A stretch of DNA of 64,000 bases from Pseudomonas crudilactis (GTDB taxonomy: Bacteria; Pseudomonadota; Gammaproteobacteria; Pseudomonadales; Pseudomonadaceae): contig NZ_WXVV01000017.1 of assembly GCF_013433315.1 (NCBI RefSeq), forward strand, positions 62,001-126,000, read 5' to 3'. Positions 34,581 through 43,630 of the stretch are shown here, in pieces; position 1 is the first letter of the stretch, and every line of letters starts with the position of its first letter. A program made the position numbers and the translations under genes. Under the pieces are notes generated by a model. That model was not told where the DNA came from. It made no database searches and was given only the letters and a program-made list of their open reading frames with translations.

Positions 34581-35329
34581 AAGGTGATTCCTTTATGCCA
34601 GACGCGTTGTTCGGTGACGCTGTGGTACGGCGGGCGGTTCAGTTCGTAGGCCATGCTCATGGCATCGAGCATGCTCCAAAGAATGTCCAGTTTGAACTGG
34701 AGAATCTCCAGCATGCGCTCCTGGCCTTCGCGGGTCTTGTAATGTTCAAGTGTGATCGCCAGACCATGCTCGACATCACGCCGCGCCTGACCGAGGCGGG
34801 TGCGGAAGTATTCGTAACCGGCCGGATCGATCCACGGGTAATGCTGCGGCCAGCTGTCGAGGCGCGACTGGTGAATCTGCGGCGCGAACAGTTCGGTCAG
34901 CGAGCTGCTGGCGGCTTCCTGCCAACTGGCGCGACGGGCAAAGTTGACGTAGGCGTCGACGGCGAAACGCACGCCGGGCAGCACCAGCTCCTGGGAGCGC
35001 AGTTGGTCCGGGTCGAGACCGACCGCTTGGCCAAGGCGCAGCCAGGCTTCGATACCGCCATCTTCGCCGGGAGCGCCGTCGTGGTCGAGCAGGCGCTGAA
35101 TCCACTCGCGGCGGATTTCCCGATCGGGGCAGTTGGCGAGGATCGCCGCGTCTTTCAGGGGGATGTTCACCTGATAGTAGAAGCGGTTGGCGACCCAGCC
35201 CTGGATCTGCTCGCGAGTGGCGCGGCCTTCATACATCGCCACGTGATACGGGTGGTAGATGTGGTAGTAGGCGCCTTTGGCGCGCAGGGCCGCTTCGAAT
35301 TCGGCGGGGGACAGCGGGGTGTCGGTCAT
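34577..35329 (-). CDS. pqqC: Pyrroloquinoline-quinone synthase
   Basis: 250 residues, all-helical TenA-like oxidase carrying out the last ring closure and eight-electron oxidation to PQQ without cofactor. Family blocks include YYHIYHPYHVAMYEGRATREQIQGW, NRFYYQVNIPLKDAAILANCPD and SWPQHYPWIDPAGYEYFRTRL. A REP doublet fills the 136-base gap from pqqB, an unusual interruption in an otherwise tight operon. Confidence 0.97.
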   Translation of the reverse strand: MTDTPLSPAEFEAALRAKGAYYHIYHPYHVAMYEGRATREQIQGWVANRFYYQVNIPLKDAAILANCPDREIRREWIQRLLDHDGAPGEDGGIEAWLRLGQAVGLDPDQLRSQELVLPGVRFAVDAYVNFARRASWQEAASSSLTELFAPQIHQSRLDSWPQHYPWIDPAGYEYFRTRLGQARRDVEHGLAITLEHYKTREGQERMLEILQFKLDILWSMLDAMSMAYELNRPPYHSVTEQRVWHKGITL

Positions 35330-35380
35330 TGCGGTTCTCCGGGGAACAACCGTTGGAATCCTGGGTGTCTATTCGGACGC

Positions 35381-35455
35381 CTTCGCGAGCAAGCACGCTC
35401 CCACAGGGTTTGTGAACGCCACAGATCCAATGTGGGAGCGAGCTTGCTCGCGAAG
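35381..35455. repeat. REP pair (BIME) between pqqB and pqqC
   Basis: Inverted copy TTCGCGAGCAAGCACGCTCC (from 35382) and direct copy TGTGGGAGCGAGCTTGCTCG (from 35431). The linker TTTGTGAACGCCACAGATCC is almost the same as that of the doublet at 31288-31362. It lies within the pqq operon. Confidence 0.92.
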
Positions 35456-35465
35456 AGGTCGGTCG

Positions 35466-36377
35466 CTACAGCACAATACTCATGCCATCGAACGCCACTT
35501 CAACATTACGTCGCGCCAGTTCGGCACGCTCCGGCGAATCTTCATCGAGAATCGGGTTGGTATTGTTGATGTGGATAAGCACTTTGCGCTGCTCTGGCAG
35601 TTGCTCCAGCACTTCCAGCATGCCACCGGGGCCGTTCTGTGCCAGATGGCCCATCTCGCGACCAGTGCGAGTGCCAACGCCACGGCGCTGCATCTCATCG
35701 TCATCCCACATCGTGCCGTCGACCAACAGGCAATCGCTGCCGGCCATGATCTCCAGCAACGGCGCATCGACCTTGCCCAGACCCGGTGCGTAGAACAATT
35801 TACCGCCAGTGTTCAGGTCTTCAACGATCAGACCAATGTTGTCGCCCGGATGCGGATCGAAGCGGTGCGGCGAGTACGGCGGCGCGGCGCTGCGCAATGG
35901 CAACGGAGTGAAACGCAGGTTCGGGCACGCTGCCACAGTGAAGCTCTGGTCGAGTTCGATGCGGTTCCAGTCCAGCCCACCATTCCAGTGCGTGAGCATC
36001 TTGAACAACGGGAAACCGCTGCTGAGGTCTTCGTGAACCATGTCCGTGCACCAGACCTGATGCGGGCAGCCTTCGCGCAGGCTGAGCAGACCGGTGGTGT
36101 GGTCGATCTGGCTGTCCATCAGGATGATCGCGCTGATGCCAGTGTCACGCAGGGCGCGGCCCGGTTGCATCGGAGCGAAGCTTTGCAGCTGCGCGCGGAT
36201 GTCCGGCGAGGCGTTGCACAGCACCCAGTTCACGCCGTCATCGGAAATCGCGATGGACGATTGGGTGCGGGCCTTGGCATTCAGGCTGCCGTCGCGAAAA
36301 CCTGCGCAGTTGACGCAGTTGCAGTTCCACTGCGGAAAACCGCCGCCAGCGGCCGAACCCAGAATCTGGACGAACAT
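35466..36377 (-). CDS. pqqB: PqqB, metallo-beta-lactamase-fold PQQ protein
   Basis: 303 residues, MFVQILGSAAGGGFPQWNCNC, the standard PqqB start (36377; a GTG two codons earlier is possible). The metallo-beta-lactamase fold has the modified metal region DSQIDHTTGLLSLREG and the zinc knuckle C19-x-C21-x2-C-type cysteines at the N-terminus. It is thought to hydroxylate the cross-linked tyrosine or assist PQQ release. It follows pqqA beyond an attenuator hairpin. Confidence 0.97.
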   Translation of the reverse strand: MFVQILGSAAGGGFPQWNCNCVNCAGFRDGSLNAKARTQSSIAISDDGVNWVLCNASPDIRAQLQSFAPMQPGRALRDTGISAIILMDSQIDHTTGLLSLREGCPHQVWCTDMVHEDLSSGFPLFKMLTHWNGGLDWNRIELDQSFTVAACPNLRFTPLPLRSAAPPYSPHRFDPHPGDNIGLIVEDLNTGGKLFYAPGLGKVDAPLLEIMAGSDCLLVDGTMWDDDEMQRRGVGTRTGREMGHLAQNGPGGMLEVLEQLPEQRKVLIHINNTNPILDEDSPERAELARRNVEVAFDGMSIVL

Positions 36378-36408
36378 GAACACTCCATCATTTCAACGCG
36401 GAAAATAA

Positions 36409-36432
36409 AACGCCCCGGCGAGCCGAGGCGTT
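36409..36432 (-). terminator. Attenuator hairpin between pqqA and pqqB
   Basis: Read on the minus strand: AACGCCTCGG-CTCG-CCGGGGCGTT followed by TTATTTT. Stem of ten pairs (one G-T). Placed 26 bases after the pqqA stop and before pqqB, it should end a large share of transcripts and give excess pqqA message. Confidence 0.8.
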
Positions 36433-36458
36433 GCACTGCAATTCTACGTAAGCAGAAC

Positions 36459-36533
36459 TCAGCGGCTGGCGAAGTACATGGTGACTTCGAAGCCGATACG
36501 CAGGTCGGTGTAAGCAGGTTTTGTCCAGGACAT
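36459..36533 (-). CDS. pqqA: PQQ precursor peptide PqqA
   Basis: 24 residues: [20 protein letters not shown] then FASR. The cross-linked glutamate and tyrosine are E16 and Y20 (E-V-T-M-Y spacing), which become the PQQ skeleton. Ribosome site GAGGAGACACACC just upstream. First gene of the pqqABCDE unit, preceded by a 156-base gap after pqqF that should hold its promoter (an extended TATAACT is visible, without a clear -35). Confidence 0.98.
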
Positions 36534-36689
36534 GGTGTGTCTCCTCAGGGTAGGTGGGATAGCGCTGTCCATAGTTATAGTCCACGGCAGCGCAAAGATG
36601 TTCCAAATAGTTAGGCTGCTATGTTACTCAAAATTTCCGGGTAAATGCCCGTGAATCTTTGAGAAAGCTCCTTGCAGCCTCGGTAATGA

Positions 36690-39110
36690 TCAATTTGCCG
36701 CTCGCCATGGGGTGTTGGGCTTCGGATCGCTGGCGAGGCAGAGCCAGCCGCCTTCGGCGTTGATTAAACGCTGGGCAGCGCTAAGCAATGCCTGGCGATC
36801 CAGTTGGCGGATCGCAATGATCAATTGCTCAAGATAATCCGATGAGTGGCCAGCGAGCTTGGCCTGCCAAAACAGTTCGGTGGCGTCTTTGCTGGACAGA
36901 CTGGCGTCATCGAATTGATCGGCGAGGCTTTTGCGCTGCTGTTCAAAACTCGCTTCATCCAATTGTTCGATTCGCATTGGAAGGCTTTCGAGGAATTGCT
37001 GAATGTGGCCTAGCAGATCCCCAGGTGCGGTGCTCGGGGATTGCACGCCGAACAGTATCGCCGCTTGCCCGTGAATCTGGCGCAGTGTGCTGAACACCGC
37101 ATAGCCCAATTGCAACTCGACGCGCAGGCGCTGATAGAAAGGTGTCTGGCACAACTGCGCCAACAGTCGCCACGCGGCTTCGTCGGCGATGTCGCGGCTG
37201 GCGGTCAGGCAGCACAGCAACAAGGCGTGTTCACTGGAGGCGGTATCGATATGTCGCCAGTGTTTTTGCGCGGGAATCTTCGTCGGCGCAGGCAACTGAT
37301 TGTCAGGGATCCCGGGAATACGGCTCAAGGCCAGGCCCATGGCGGATTGCGTCTGCTGGTTAAGTCCCAGAGCGAGGCCGTCCCAGCGCGAAGTTGTCCA
37401 CAGGTGTTTGGCGTCGTCGCCGGTTCTTGCTGATTGCAGAATATGTTCCGGCAGCGCTTTAAGCAGTTGGCGGATGGCGATCAGTGGCGTTTCCAGCTCG
37501 CTGCTCGGCGAATCAGGGTCAACTTGCGCCAGACTTTTCAGCGCATGCTCGAGGACGCAGGGCATTGGCTCTTGCAGGCCGGTGAGCTTCAGCAGCCATT
37601 GATTGCCAGAGACGTTGAAAGACAGATCGACACCGGCCTCCCGCGCGTCTTGCTGAGTTTGCTGAAGACTGCGCTGCAACCGCGATTGAAGATCAGCACC
37701 GGCTGCGGCCTCTACTTGCCATCGCAGATAGATCGCACCTTCATCGGTGCTGTCCGGCAACGCTTGACTGAACTGCATCGGCGAGCGCTCGCGACGGCCG
37801 CGTGAGCGATCCTGAGCAAATGTGCGCAGCCCTCTATGGGCGCTGGTCTGGCCGCGAATCAGTCCGGCGTTGGCCAAGGGTTCGCTGGCTCGCAGAAAAG
37901 GATTGGCAGCAGGCAGGATCCAGTGATCGCTGCAGTTATCCACAGTGCCGATTTCACCGAGGATGTGAGCGAGGGTCTCAACGCCTGCATCGGACAGGCC
38001 ATTTTCCAACTGTTCACTGTCGAGTCGCGCCAACTGCAGCGCACCTGCGACTTGCTGCTGGCGCTGCAGCAGAGCTGCGTATTCTTTGCGCAGTGGCGCC
38101 CAATCTTGTTGAGCAAAGAAACTCAGCCAATCCAGGACCTGCTCGCCAATGGCGTTTAACGATCCGGAAGCTGCGATGAACTCCAGATGCAGCAACGCTT
38201 GCCTGTCAAAGTGATAGACCGGCGCAGATTTTAATCCATCAGCCAGATTCTGCTGCTGCATATGCGCCAGTAACCCGCCGGGTTTGGCGCTGTTTAACCA
38301 ATGGCAGAGAAACGCCAAAGCCTCGACAGACGACTCAGGCAAGGCATCGAACGCAAACATCAGGTTGCCGCGTCGCTCACCGACCTGTTGATAACTTTTT
38401 ATCGCCAGCGGTATGGATGCCGCTTGCACAACTTTATCCCCAACGGGCAAAACCGCCGCAAACTGTTCAGCCAGTGCTTTTAGTTCTTGAAGATTCTGCG
38501 GTCCTACCAGACTCAGAGTCATTTGCCCGGTCCGATAAAACTGCTGGTGGAAATCTTTCAACGCTTGTTGAAACGCAGGTTGCTCGACTTGGAGACTGTC
38601 GCGATTCCCCGTATGAAACCCGCGCAACGGATGTTCTGCCGGTAATCCTTCGTACAGGGCAAACTGCTGCTGCGCCGCAGGATCCTGCGACCAAGCGACA
38701 AACTCCGCCTGCAACACTTCCCGTTCCCGCAACTGATCGTCCAGATTCATACGCGGATTGGCGAGCATGTCTGACAGTCGCTCCAGCCCCGCGCTGAACG
38801 ACTGTGTCGGCAACTCAAAGAAAAAGTCAGTGGTCCGCTCTCGCGTGCTGGCATTCACCTGGCCACCGTGACCTTGAACGTAAGCCATCAGCCCTTCATT
38901 CGCTGGGAAACGCTCGGTGCCGAGAAACAGCAAATGCTCGAGAAAATGCGCCAGCCCCGGCCACGCCAACGGCACGTCATGGCTACCGGCGGCCACGCGC
39001 AAGGCAGCGGCGCTGCGCTTAAGGTCGGGCGCATGACGCAGGGTCACGCGCAAGCCGTTGGCCAGGGTTTCGGTGTGAGGACGGGGGTGAGTCGGCGCAG
39101 GCATGGGCAC
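36690..39110 (-). CDS. pqqF: M16-family zinc peptidase PqqF
   Basis: 806 residues. The inverted zinc motif H55-F-L-E58-H59 (AHFLEHLLFLGTERFP) lies in the first pitrilysin-like domain, and three more M16 domains without active sites follow. It cleaves modified PqqA to release the Glu-Tyr unit (with PqqG in other organisms). In Pseudomonas it precedes pqqA in the same direction, as here. A DnaA-box sequence at 37936-37944 is within the coding region and probably incidental. Confidence 0.94.
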   Translation of the reverse strand: MPMPAPTHPRPHTETLANGLRVTLRHAPDLKRSAAALRVAAGSHDVPLAWPGLAHFLEHLLFLGTERFPANEGLMAYVQGHGGQVNASTRERTTDFFFELPTQSFSAGLERLSDMLANPRMNLDDQLREREVLQAEFVAWSQDPAAQQQFALYEGLPAEHPLRGFHTGNRDSLQVEQPAFQQALKDFHQQFYRTGQMTLSLVGPQNLQELKALAEQFAAVLPVGDKVVQAASIPLAIKSYQQVGERRGNLMFAFDALPESSVEALAFLCHWLNSAKPGGLLAHMQQQNLADGLKSAPVYHFDRQALLHLEFIAASGSLNAIGEQVLDWLSFFAQQDWAPLRKEYAALLQRQQQVAGALQLARLDSEQLENGLSDAGVETLAHILGEIGTVDNCSDHWILPAANPFLRASEPLANAGLIRGQTSAHRGLRTFAQDRSRGRRERSPMQFSQALPDSTDEGAIYLRWQVEAAAGADLQSRLQRSLQQTQQDAREAGVDLSFNVSGNQWLLKLTGLQEPMPCVLEHALKSLAQVDPDSPSSELETPLIAIRQLLKALPEHILQSARTGDDAKHLWTTSRWDGLALGLNQQTQSAMGLALSRIPGIPDNQLPAPTKIPAQKHWRHIDTASSEHALLLCCLTASRDIADEAAWRLLAQLCQTPFYQRLRVELQLGYAVFSTLRQIHGQAAILFGVQSPSTAPGDLLGHIQQFLESLPMRIEQLDEASFEQQRKSLADQFDDASLSSKDATELFWQAKLAGHSSDYLEQLIIAIRQLDRQALLSAAQRLINAEGGWLCLASDPKPNTPWRAAN

Positions 39111-39142
39111 TTCCAGAACAGTGAAGTGCCAATGCTAGCGGA

Positions 39143-39937
39143 TTAGCGCTGGTTGAGCGCGCCGTAAAGCTCCGGGCGGCGGTCGCTGAGGTAGCGATTG
39201 GCCGCGCGGGAGTCGAGCATCAACTGCCGGTCGAGCTCGCCGATGATCAGTGCTTCGTCGAGTCCGGCCTGGGCGATACGGCTGCCGTCCGGCGCGGCGA
39301 GGCTGCTTTGCCCGCAATAGTGGATGTCGCCTTCGTGGCCGCAGTAGTTGGCGTAAGCCACATAGCACTGATTTTCGAAGGCGCGCGAACGCACGGTGAC
39401 GTCAGCGACGAAATCGAACGGGATCATGTTCGCTGTCGGCACCAGAATCAGTTCGGCGCCGGCGAGTGCCAGACGGCGAGTGTTTTCCGGAAACTCCAGG
39501 TCGTAGCAGATCAGGAAACCCAGCTTCCAGCCGTTGAGCTCAACAATGGGGAAATCATCATCACCGGGGCTGAACATCGAGCGATCCAGATCGCCGAACA
39601 GATGCGTCTTGCGGTAATTGCACAGGCGTTCGCCGTGCGAATCGATCAACTGCACGGCGTTGTAAATCTGCCCGTCGGCGGTGCGCTCCGGATAGCCGTA
39701 AACAATCGCCAGACCCGCAGCCTTGGCGATCCGGCCGATCTGCTGCGCCCATTCACCGTTGTAGACCTCGGCCAAGGTGCTGACCGCTTCGGCGCCAATG
39801 TTATAGCCGGTCATGAACATCTCCGGCAGCACCAGCAGGTCGGCACCCTTGGCCTCCATCGCCACCTGATGCAGGCGTTGCAGGTTGGCGGCGGGGGCCA
39901 GGGGCAGTGGCGGACATTGGTAAAGGGCTACACGCAT
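39143..39937 (-). CDS. davA: 5-aminopentanamidase (delta-aminovaleramidase)
   Basis: 264 residues of the nitrilase superfamily with the E-K-C triad E39 (LPEMF), K110 (YRKTHLFG) and C144 (LICYDLEFPE). It hydrolyses 5-aminovaleramide to 5-aminovalerate, the second step of lysine breakdown by the delta-aminovalerate route. It follows davB by 12 bases on the same strand, and lies next to pqqF as in P. putida KT2440 (recalled). Confidence 0.93.
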   Translation of the reverse strand: MRVALYQCPPLPLAPAANLQRLHQVAMEAKGADLLVLPEMFMTGYNIGAEAVSTLAEVYNGEWAQQIGRIAKAAGLAIVYGYPERTADGQIYNAVQLIDSHGERLCNYRKTHLFGDLDRSMFSPGDDDFPIVELNGWKLGFLICYDLEFPENTRRLALAGAELILVPTANMIPFDFVADVTVRSRAFENQCYVAYANYCGHEGDIHYCGQSSLAAPDGSRIAQAGLDEALIIGELDRQLMLDSRAANRYLSDRRPELYGALNQR

Positions 39938-39949
39938 CAGGGATTCCTC

Positions 39950-41632
39950 TTACTCGGGCAGGGCGATAGGGCCGATGTATTTGAACACATCACCCGGGCC
40001 CGGGTTCGCTTTATGTGTCGAACCGCCGAAATGCTTGATGATCCCCCACACCGCGTTGAGCGAGGTTTGCACTGCGCCTTCGACCCACGCCGGTGTCCAC
40101 GAAACGTCGTCGCCAGCGATAAAAATCCCGCGCTGTTCGGCCGGCATCTCGTCCTGCATGAAGTGCGCGTACATGCGCTGGTTGTAGCGATAGTGGCCGG
40201 GCAGGGCACCTTTGAAGGCGCCGAGGAAGTACGGGTCGGCTTCCCACGACACGGTGATCGGATCGCCAATGATTCGCGCGGCGATGTCGACTTTCGGGTA
40301 GATCTTTTTCAATGCGTTCAACGCCAGCTCAACGCGTTTTTCCACCGGGTGCGGCAGCATCTTCAACGCATCGCTCATCCACGAGTACGACAGGCAGATC
40401 ACCCCCGGTTTGTCGTCGCCGTTGTCGAACAGATAGGTGCCACGGGTCAGGCGGTCAGTGAGGGTCATGCTCATCAGGTCGCGGCCGGTTTCCGGGTCCT
40501 TGTCCTTCCAGAATGGGCGGTCGACCATCACAAAGGTTTTCGACGACTGCATGTAGCGGGTGCGGTCGAGGGCCATCCACATCTTCTGCGAGAACAGGGT
40601 TTCGTCGCATTCGATCTGGGTGGTCAGCAGCCAGCTCTGGCAAGTGGTCAGTACGGCGGCGTATTCGCGGGTGTCGCCATTGTTGTCGGTGACCGCGAAG
40701 CGGCCATCCGGTGCATGGGCAATTTTCTTCACGCCGGAACGCGGTGCGCCACGGTGCAGGGATTTCAGGCTGGTGCCTTCGGGCCAGTGCACGCAGCGCT
40801 CCGGCACATGCCGCCAGATGCCTTGTGGGACTTGCTCGACGCCGCCGACCACCAGGTGTTGGTGATCGTCGCAGTTGGTCATCACCACGCGGAAGATTTC
40901 CAGCATCGAGTTGGGGAAGTCCGAGTCCCAGCCGCCGGTGCCGAAACCGACCTGACCAAACACTTCGCGGTGATGGAACGACAGTTTGGCGAAGGCTTCC
41001 GAGGTGGCGACGAAGTCATAGAAGGTGCGGTCGTCCCACAGTGGCACCAAGGTATTCCACAGCTCTTTCAGGCGTGGCACATCGCGGTCGCGGATGGCTT
41101 GCTGGATATCGGCAAACTGCGAGCCGGCCTCCAGCGCATCCGCCCAGGCGTCAGCCACTTCCTGGAACAGTGCAGGAAGATCCGCCAGTTTCTGTGCGTA
41201 ATGGGTTCTACCTTCGAGGTCGATCACGGTGCTGCCGGAGGCCGGCGTCAGTGGGTTCGGGAAGGGTTTGGTCTCGAGACCGAGCTTGTCGACGTAGTGA
41301 TAGAACGCGGTGGACGACACCGGGAAACGCATGCCGCCGAGTTCAGCGACGATACCGTCCGTGCCGTTGAAGGCTTGTGAACGTAGACGGCCACCCAGTT
41401 TCGACGCCTCGTAAACCACTGGCTTCAGGCCAAGTTTCATCAACTCGTAAGCGGCGACCAGACCGGCAATACCTGCGCCAACGATTGCCACTTCGGCGCC
41501 GTGATTGTGTTCAGGAATGGTGCCGAGGCCGGCCGGGTGTTCGATCCAGTCGTCAAAGGCGAACGGAAAGTCCGGACCGAAAATGGTGACGGGTTTCTTA
41601 CCGTCTGCAGGATGGCGATTGTTCTTGTTCAT
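39950..41632 (-). CDS. davB: L-lysine 2-monooxygenase
   Basis: 560 residues, a flavin amine-oxidase-fold enzyme. The FAD dinucleotide motif is VAIVGAGIAGLVAAYE (GAGIAG at 52-57, ribose-binding E75), and the GGRLRSQ loop follows. Sequence from MNKNNRHPADGKKPVTIFGPDFPFAFDDW onward (quoted only by its first residues) matches my memory of P. putida DavB closely, and differs from tryptophan monooxygenase IaaM in length and N-terminus. It converts lysine to 5-aminovaleramide, carbon dioxide and water. First gene of davBA, controlled presumably by the Lrp/AsnC regulator upstream. Confidence 0.93.
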   Translation of the reverse strand: MNKNNRHPADGKKPVTIFGPDFPFAFDDWIEHPAGLGTIPEHNHGAEVAIVGAGIAGLVAAYELMKLGLKPVVYEASKLGGRLRSQAFNGTDGIVAELGGMRFPVSSTAFYHYVDKLGLETKPFPNPLTPASGSTVIDLEGRTHYAQKLADLPALFQEVADAWADALEAGSQFADIQQAIRDRDVPRLKELWNTLVPLWDDRTFYDFVATSEAFAKLSFHHREVFGQVGFGTGGWDSDFPNSMLEIFRVVMTNCDDHQHLVVGGVEQVPQGIWRHVPERCVHWPEGTSLKSLHRGAPRSGVKKIAHAPDGRFAVTDNNGDTREYAAVLTTCQSWLLTTQIECDETLFSQKMWMALDRTRYMQSSKTFVMVDRPFWKDKDPETGRDLMSMTLTDRLTRGTYLFDNGDDKPGVICLSYSWMSDALKMLPHPVEKRVELALNALKKIYPKVDIAARIIGDPITVSWEADPYFLGAFKGALPGHYRYNQRMYAHFMQDEMPAEQRGIFIAGDDVSWTPAWVEGAVQTSLNAVWGIIKHFGGSTHKANPGPGDVFKYIGPIALPE

Positions 41633-41792
41633 GGCTGACCTTGCTGGCGACCCGACGCGGGATGCGCGTCTGAGTATAGGAAAAGATGCCAGCCATTCTA
41701 GGGAGCGTAGAACACGTTAATAAGACGCAAAGTGTCGTCGTTTTGCCAGATTAACGATCAATATGACGATTAGAGGCTGCACACCGACCAAA

Positions 41793-41818
41793 ATGTGGGA
41801 GCGAGCCTGCTCGCGAAG
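41793..41818. repeat. Solitary REP
   Basis: ATGTGGGAGCGAGCCTGCTC to GCGAAG; a single copy between the Lrp-type gene and davB, with no inverted partner nearby. Confidence 0.88.
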
Positions 41819-41855
41819 AGGTCCTGAAATTCACCCGAGAAGCCCGATCAAAATC

Positions 41856-42353
41856 TTAAACCGGCTGCCCCCGATCAATCTTGCTACTCAAAATGATCGA
41901 CGTCGTAGTCTTCTCCACCCCGTCCACGCTGCCAATCTGATCCAGCAACTGATCCAGTTGCTCCGGCGAATCCGTACGCAACCACGCCACATAATCAAAT
42001 TCGCCACTCACCGCACACAGCTGCTGCACCTGCGCCATCGCACTCAACCGGCGCACCACCTCTTTGCCGGAACGCGGCTGCACCTTGATCCCGACATACG
42101 CCTGCAGGCCGCCATCGACTACGCGCTGGCCCAGGCGTACGCCGTACCCGGTGATCACTTTGGCCTTTTCCAGCCGCGCCAGCCGCGACGTTACGGTGGT
42201 GCGCGCTATGCCCAATTGCCGGGCGAGCATGGCCACGCTCTCACGGGCATTGATTTGCAGAGCGGCGATCAACTGGCGGTCGACTTCATCAAGTACGGGC
42301 GGGCGAATATCTGGCAAGGGGCGACTCCATTGGCGCGGATCTTTGGCCTGCAC
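41856..42353 (-). CDS. Lrp/AsnC-family regulator, probably of davBA
   Basis: 165 residues. An N-terminal winged helix-turn-helix (residues ~20-70, DRQLIAALQINARESVAMLARQLGIARTTVTSRLARLE, quoted by its core) and a C-terminal RAM effector domain (75-155: AYVGIKVQPRSGKEVV, VSGEFDYVAWLRTD). It lies 220 bases upstream of davB on the same strand. Lrp-type proteins answer to amino acids, so lysine or a product is the natural guess. No operator is claimed; the AT-rich stretch around 41700-41760 is the place to look. Confidence 0.88.
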   Translation of the reverse strand: MQAKDPRQWSRPLPDIRPPVLDEVDRQLIAALQINARESVAMLARQLGIARTTVTSRLARLEKAKVITGYGVRLGQRVVDGGLQAYVGIKVQPRSGKEVVRRLSAMAQVQQLCAVSGEFDYVAWLRTDSPEQLDQLLDQIGSVDGVEKTTTSIILSSKIDRGQPV

Positions 42354-42368
42354 ATGTTACAGGCAATG

Positions 42369-42400
42369 AAAAAGCCGCGCGGATGTGCGGTTTTTTTTAC
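42369..42400 (-). terminator. Terminator between acyltransferase and Lrp-type gene
   Basis: AAAAAGCCGC...GTGCGGTTTTTTTT; A-tract and T-tract on opposite sides of a GCCGC/GTGCGG stem allow function in either direction. It ends the acyltransferase transcript on the minus strand. Confidence 0.7.
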
Positions 42401-43476
42401 GTTCGTACAGGGAGTTGAATGTTGCGCGAGAGATTCAGCAGTTTGCGCTCTATCAACTGATAACTGCAGTAAGCAACCACCAGGACTGCCGTGTAGGAAA
42501 CTGTCCAGAACAAAGTTGCATGCCAGAAGTTGTTACCGCTGAGCCCCGTCATAACCCATAGGCGCCCGCAAACACTGAGTGTCAGCACGTGCGAAAGGTA
42601 CAGCGAATAGGACATATCCCCAGCTGATTTGAGAAAACCGAATGACTTTAATCGACCTTTCGCTTCTTGCAGGGCAAATGCCAACAGTAAAAGCGTGTAA
42701 CCGCCACCGATCGCAAAGGCTCGTTCCAGGGGTATGGATTGAATGACATCGGCGTCGCCGACTACATCGGTGGTCAATGCGTAGACAAGACCAGCCAGCC
42801 CAGTCAGACCCATCAAGGGAATGGTAAAAGGAGACGCAGAAGAAACCGATGAAAGCCTCAGGTATGTGATTCCCGCCAAGGCACCGAGAATGAATTCAAT
42901 GGAGAACTCATGGAACATCACCCGAAGATAAGGATTTTCCGGCGTATCCGAAAAAATTGAAACGCCGATAATCGTGATTAACCACAGCGCAAACGCATGA
43001 GTTATCCGCTTGGCCGGGAGCATCAGGATCAAGGCAAATACGAGATAGAACCAGACTTCATGGATAAGTGACCAGGCGACCATTAACAACGGTAACGCCG
43101 AGTGCGGGAGCAGGAAAAATGACCAGGTCATGTCGACAGCCCCTCCCTGAGAACCGTTCACCAGTTCAGGTTTGACCTGAGCGACAAAGAAGATAGCGAG
43201 AAAATAAACCCAATAAATTGGGTAAATTCGAAAGAATCGCCCTTTGAGAAACTCAGCAACTTCGCCCTTGAGACCGAACTTGTTACGGAAAGCGATAATC
43301 ATCACAAAACCACTGATGACAAAAAACAGATCTACACCGGTTTGTCCAAAAACAAACAGCTCCGGCAACAGGCGTTCACCTTTTACATACTTGGCATTGA
43401 TGAATAGTGAGTGAAACGCTACGACAAAAAGAGCTGCCAGTCCTCTGGCCGCTTGTAGCGAGGAAAGTTTGTACAC
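42397..43476 (-). CDS. Acyltransferase 3 family membrane protein
   Basis: 359 residues from GTG 43476 (AGGGACG upstream); the ATG at 43518 has no ribosome site. About ten hydrophobic segments. The family opening LSSLQAARGLAALFVVAFHS holds the conserved R and H of OafA/NodX-type O-acyltransferases, and LFFVISGFVM follows. Such enzymes acetylate or succinylate surface polysaccharides or lipids. The gene is visibly richer in A and T than its neighbours, lies against a tRNA gene, and has no functional link to either side; all this points to horizontal gain. The substrate is unknown. Confidence 0.88.
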   Translation of the reverse strand: MYKLSSLQAARGLAALFVVAFHSLFINAKYVKGERLLPELFVFGQTGVDLFFVISGFVMIIAFRNKFGLKGEVAEFLKGRFFRIYPIYWVYFLAIFFVAQVKPELVNGSQGGAVDMTWSFFLLPHSALPLLMVAWSLIHEVWFYLVFALILMLPAKRITHAFALWLITIIGVSIFSDTPENPYLRVMFHEFSIEFILGALAGITYLRLSSVSSASPFTIPLMGLTGLAGLVYALTTDVVGDADVIQSIPLERAFAIGGGYTLLLLAFALQEAKGRLKSFGFLKSAGDMSYSLYLSHVLTLSVCGRLWVMTGLSGNNFWHATLFWTVSYTAVLVVAYCSYQLIERKLLNLSRNIQLPVRT

Positions 43477-43599
43477 GATTATTCGTCCCTGAAGCCGACT
43501 GGCATCCTTTGCCGGCATTCTGAAATTTACGCGACACAGACGCAAGCACGGACACGGGAACAGTTCATCCGCGTATTTCTTTCAGGCCCCAGAAACGAC

Positions 43600-43625
43600 G
43601 AAAGCCGCGCATTTGCGCGGCTTTC
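43600..43625 (-). terminator. tRNA-Ile2 terminator
   Basis: GAAAGCCGCGCA / TGCGCGGCTTTC perfect 12-base stem with a two-base loop just past the CCA end of the tRNA. T-tract is short on the minus strand (TTTC). Confidence 0.8.
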
Positions 43626-43630
43626 AGGTT

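Noticed and set aside
39950..41632. Tryptophan 2-monooxygenase (IaaM) call for the amine oxidase
   Set aside because: N-terminus, length and the adjacent nitrilase-family amidase and pqq synteny fit lysine 2-monooxygenase DavB; no iaaH-type amidase is present.
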